Source: Caryophanales bacterium UBA7029
GTDB lineage: Bacteria; Bacillota_I; Bacilli_A; RFN20; CAG-826
NCBI GenBank assembly: GCA_002494205.1
Contig: DLBE01000035.1
Coordinates: 1 to 13,734, forward strand
Length of the DNA: 13,734 bases
Direction: 5' to 3'
Shown here: one piece after another, positions 13,202 to 13,734 of the stretch
Layout: every line of letters starts with the position of its first letter
How positions within the stretch are numbered: the stretch's first letter is position 1
The notes under the pieces: generated by a model
Seen by the model: only the letters and a program-made list of their open reading frames with translations
Databases searched by the model: none
Told to the model about the DNA's origin: nothing
Program-made: the position numbers and the translations under genes

Positions 13202-13734
13202 ATGAATAAATTGACAGGTCAACAAATTAGAGAAACATGGTTAAAGTTTTTTGAATCAAAAGGACATCATATTGAAAAAGGCGCAAACCTTATTCCTTAT
13301 AATGATCCATCTCTTTTATGGATTAACTCTGGTGTTGCAGCTCTTAAAAAATACATGGATGGTAGTGAAGTACCACCAAATAGAAGAATTACAAATGTTC
13401 AAAAATCAATTCGTACAAACGATATTGAAAATGTAGGTTTCACTGCAAGACATCAAACTTTGTTTGAAATGTTAGGAAATTTCTCTATTGGAGACTATTT
13501 TAAGAAAGAAGTTATTGCTTGGGCATACGAAATTCTTACAGACGAAAAATATTTTGGAATGCCTAAAGATAAACTTTATTTCACATATAATCCAATTGAT
13601 GAAGAGACTCATAAACTTTGGTTAGCGCAAGGTGTAAGTGAATCTCATCTTATTCCTTTGGAGGGAAACTATTGGGAAATTGGCGAAGGTCCAGCAGGCC
13701 CAAATACAGAAGTTTTCTTTGATAGAGGCGAAAA
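13202..13734 (+). CDS. alaS: alanyl-tRNA synthetase (partial, N-terminal 177 residues)
   Basis: AlaRS is a class II synthetase that charges tRNA-Ala. The gene runs off the right edge; only the start of the catalytic domain is visible, out of the family's usual 870 or so residues. The protein begins MNKLTGQQIRETWLKFFESKGH and shows NDPSLLWINSGVAALKKY, then RTNDIENVG and the class II motif 2 region TARHQTLFEMLGNFSIGDYFK (81-101), and later GNYWEIGEGPAGP. The SGVAALKKY form, where many bacteria have AGMxxFK, is typical of Bacilli/Mollicutes-like AlaRS. Start: ATG at 13202 after a perfect AGGAGG. It is regulated by the T-box leader directly upstream. Confidence 0.97.
   Translation, partial: MNKLTGQQIRETWLKFFESKGHHIEKGANLIPYNDPSLLWINSGVAALKKYMDGSEVPPNRRITNVQKSIRTNDIENVGFTARHQTLFEMLGNFSIGDYFKKEVIAWAYEILTDEKYFGMPKDKLYFTYNPIDEETHKLWLAQGVSESHLIPLEGNYWEIGEGPAGPNTEVFFDRGE

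Noticed and set aside
13251..13436. Open frame inside alaS
   Set aside because: Out of frame with the clear AlaRS motif 2 sequence; a shadow.
1..13734. UGA read as tryptophan (genetic code 4)
   Set aside because: Trp positions use TGG and dtd ends in TGA as a true stop, so the standard code applies.
1..13734. CRISPR array, insertion sequence, prophage genes, tRNA or rRNA genes
   Set aside because: No regularly spaced repeats, transposase, integrase, att-like direct repeats or tRNA/rRNA sequences were seen.

Overview
The window looks like low-GC Bacillota (Firmicutes) DNA. It is AT-rich and uses the standard code: TGG encodes Trp and dtd ends in TGA. It carries a T-box leader, lipoprotein signal peptides and intrinsic terminators. 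The AlaRS start (LLWINSGVAALKKY, QKSIRTNDIENVG) resembles AlaRS of Bacilli/Mollicutes-like lineages. An uncultivated, host-associated Bacilli or Erysipelotrichia-like bacterium is my best guess; this is inference, not a phylogenetic placement.

Layout. (1) 1-2342, minus strand: a surface lipoprotein with an Ig-like domain and an endonuclease I domain, followed after 2 bp by an RsmF-type rRNA m5C methyltransferase that runs off the left edge. (2) 2431-5314, plus strand: a tight overlapping operon of pyrimidine-nucleoside phosphorylase (pdp), D-aminoacyl-tRNA deacylase (dtd) and tRNA 2-thiouridylase (mnmA), closed by a bidirectional terminator. (3) 5333-8243, minus strand: a three-gene ABC importer of the TrpXYZ type (lipoprotein, permease, ATPase). 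Its ATPase carries a charged insert of about 79 residues between the signature motif and Walker B. (4) 8448-9848, plus strand, divergent from the importer: a tryptophan synthase beta chain fused at its N-terminus to an excisionase/MerR-like helix-turn-helix domain. (5) 9898-11022, minus strand: a PfoR/PTS_EIIC_2-type membrane protein. (6) 11159-12952, plus strand, divergent from it: a lipoprotein with Ig-like domains and a clostripain (C11) protease domain. (7) 12999-13734, plus strand: promoter, compact T-box leader and the start of alaS.

How the parts may work together. The most striking unit is 5333-9848. A predicted tryptophan/aromatic amino acid importer faces a TrpB that has acquired a DNA-binding domain, and no trpA is in view. 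Two predicted promoters stand back to back between them, with a 14-bp inverted repeat between the -35 boxes. I infer a local circuit in which a PLP enzyme doubles as a regulator of its own gene and of the transporter, similar in principle to MocR/PdxR regulators but built on a fold-type II enzyme. This is a hypothesis from architecture and context. The two lipoproteins (nuclease and protease) suggest extracellular scavenging of nucleic acid and protein, which fits nucleoside salvage by Pdp and amino acid uptake by TrpXYZ.
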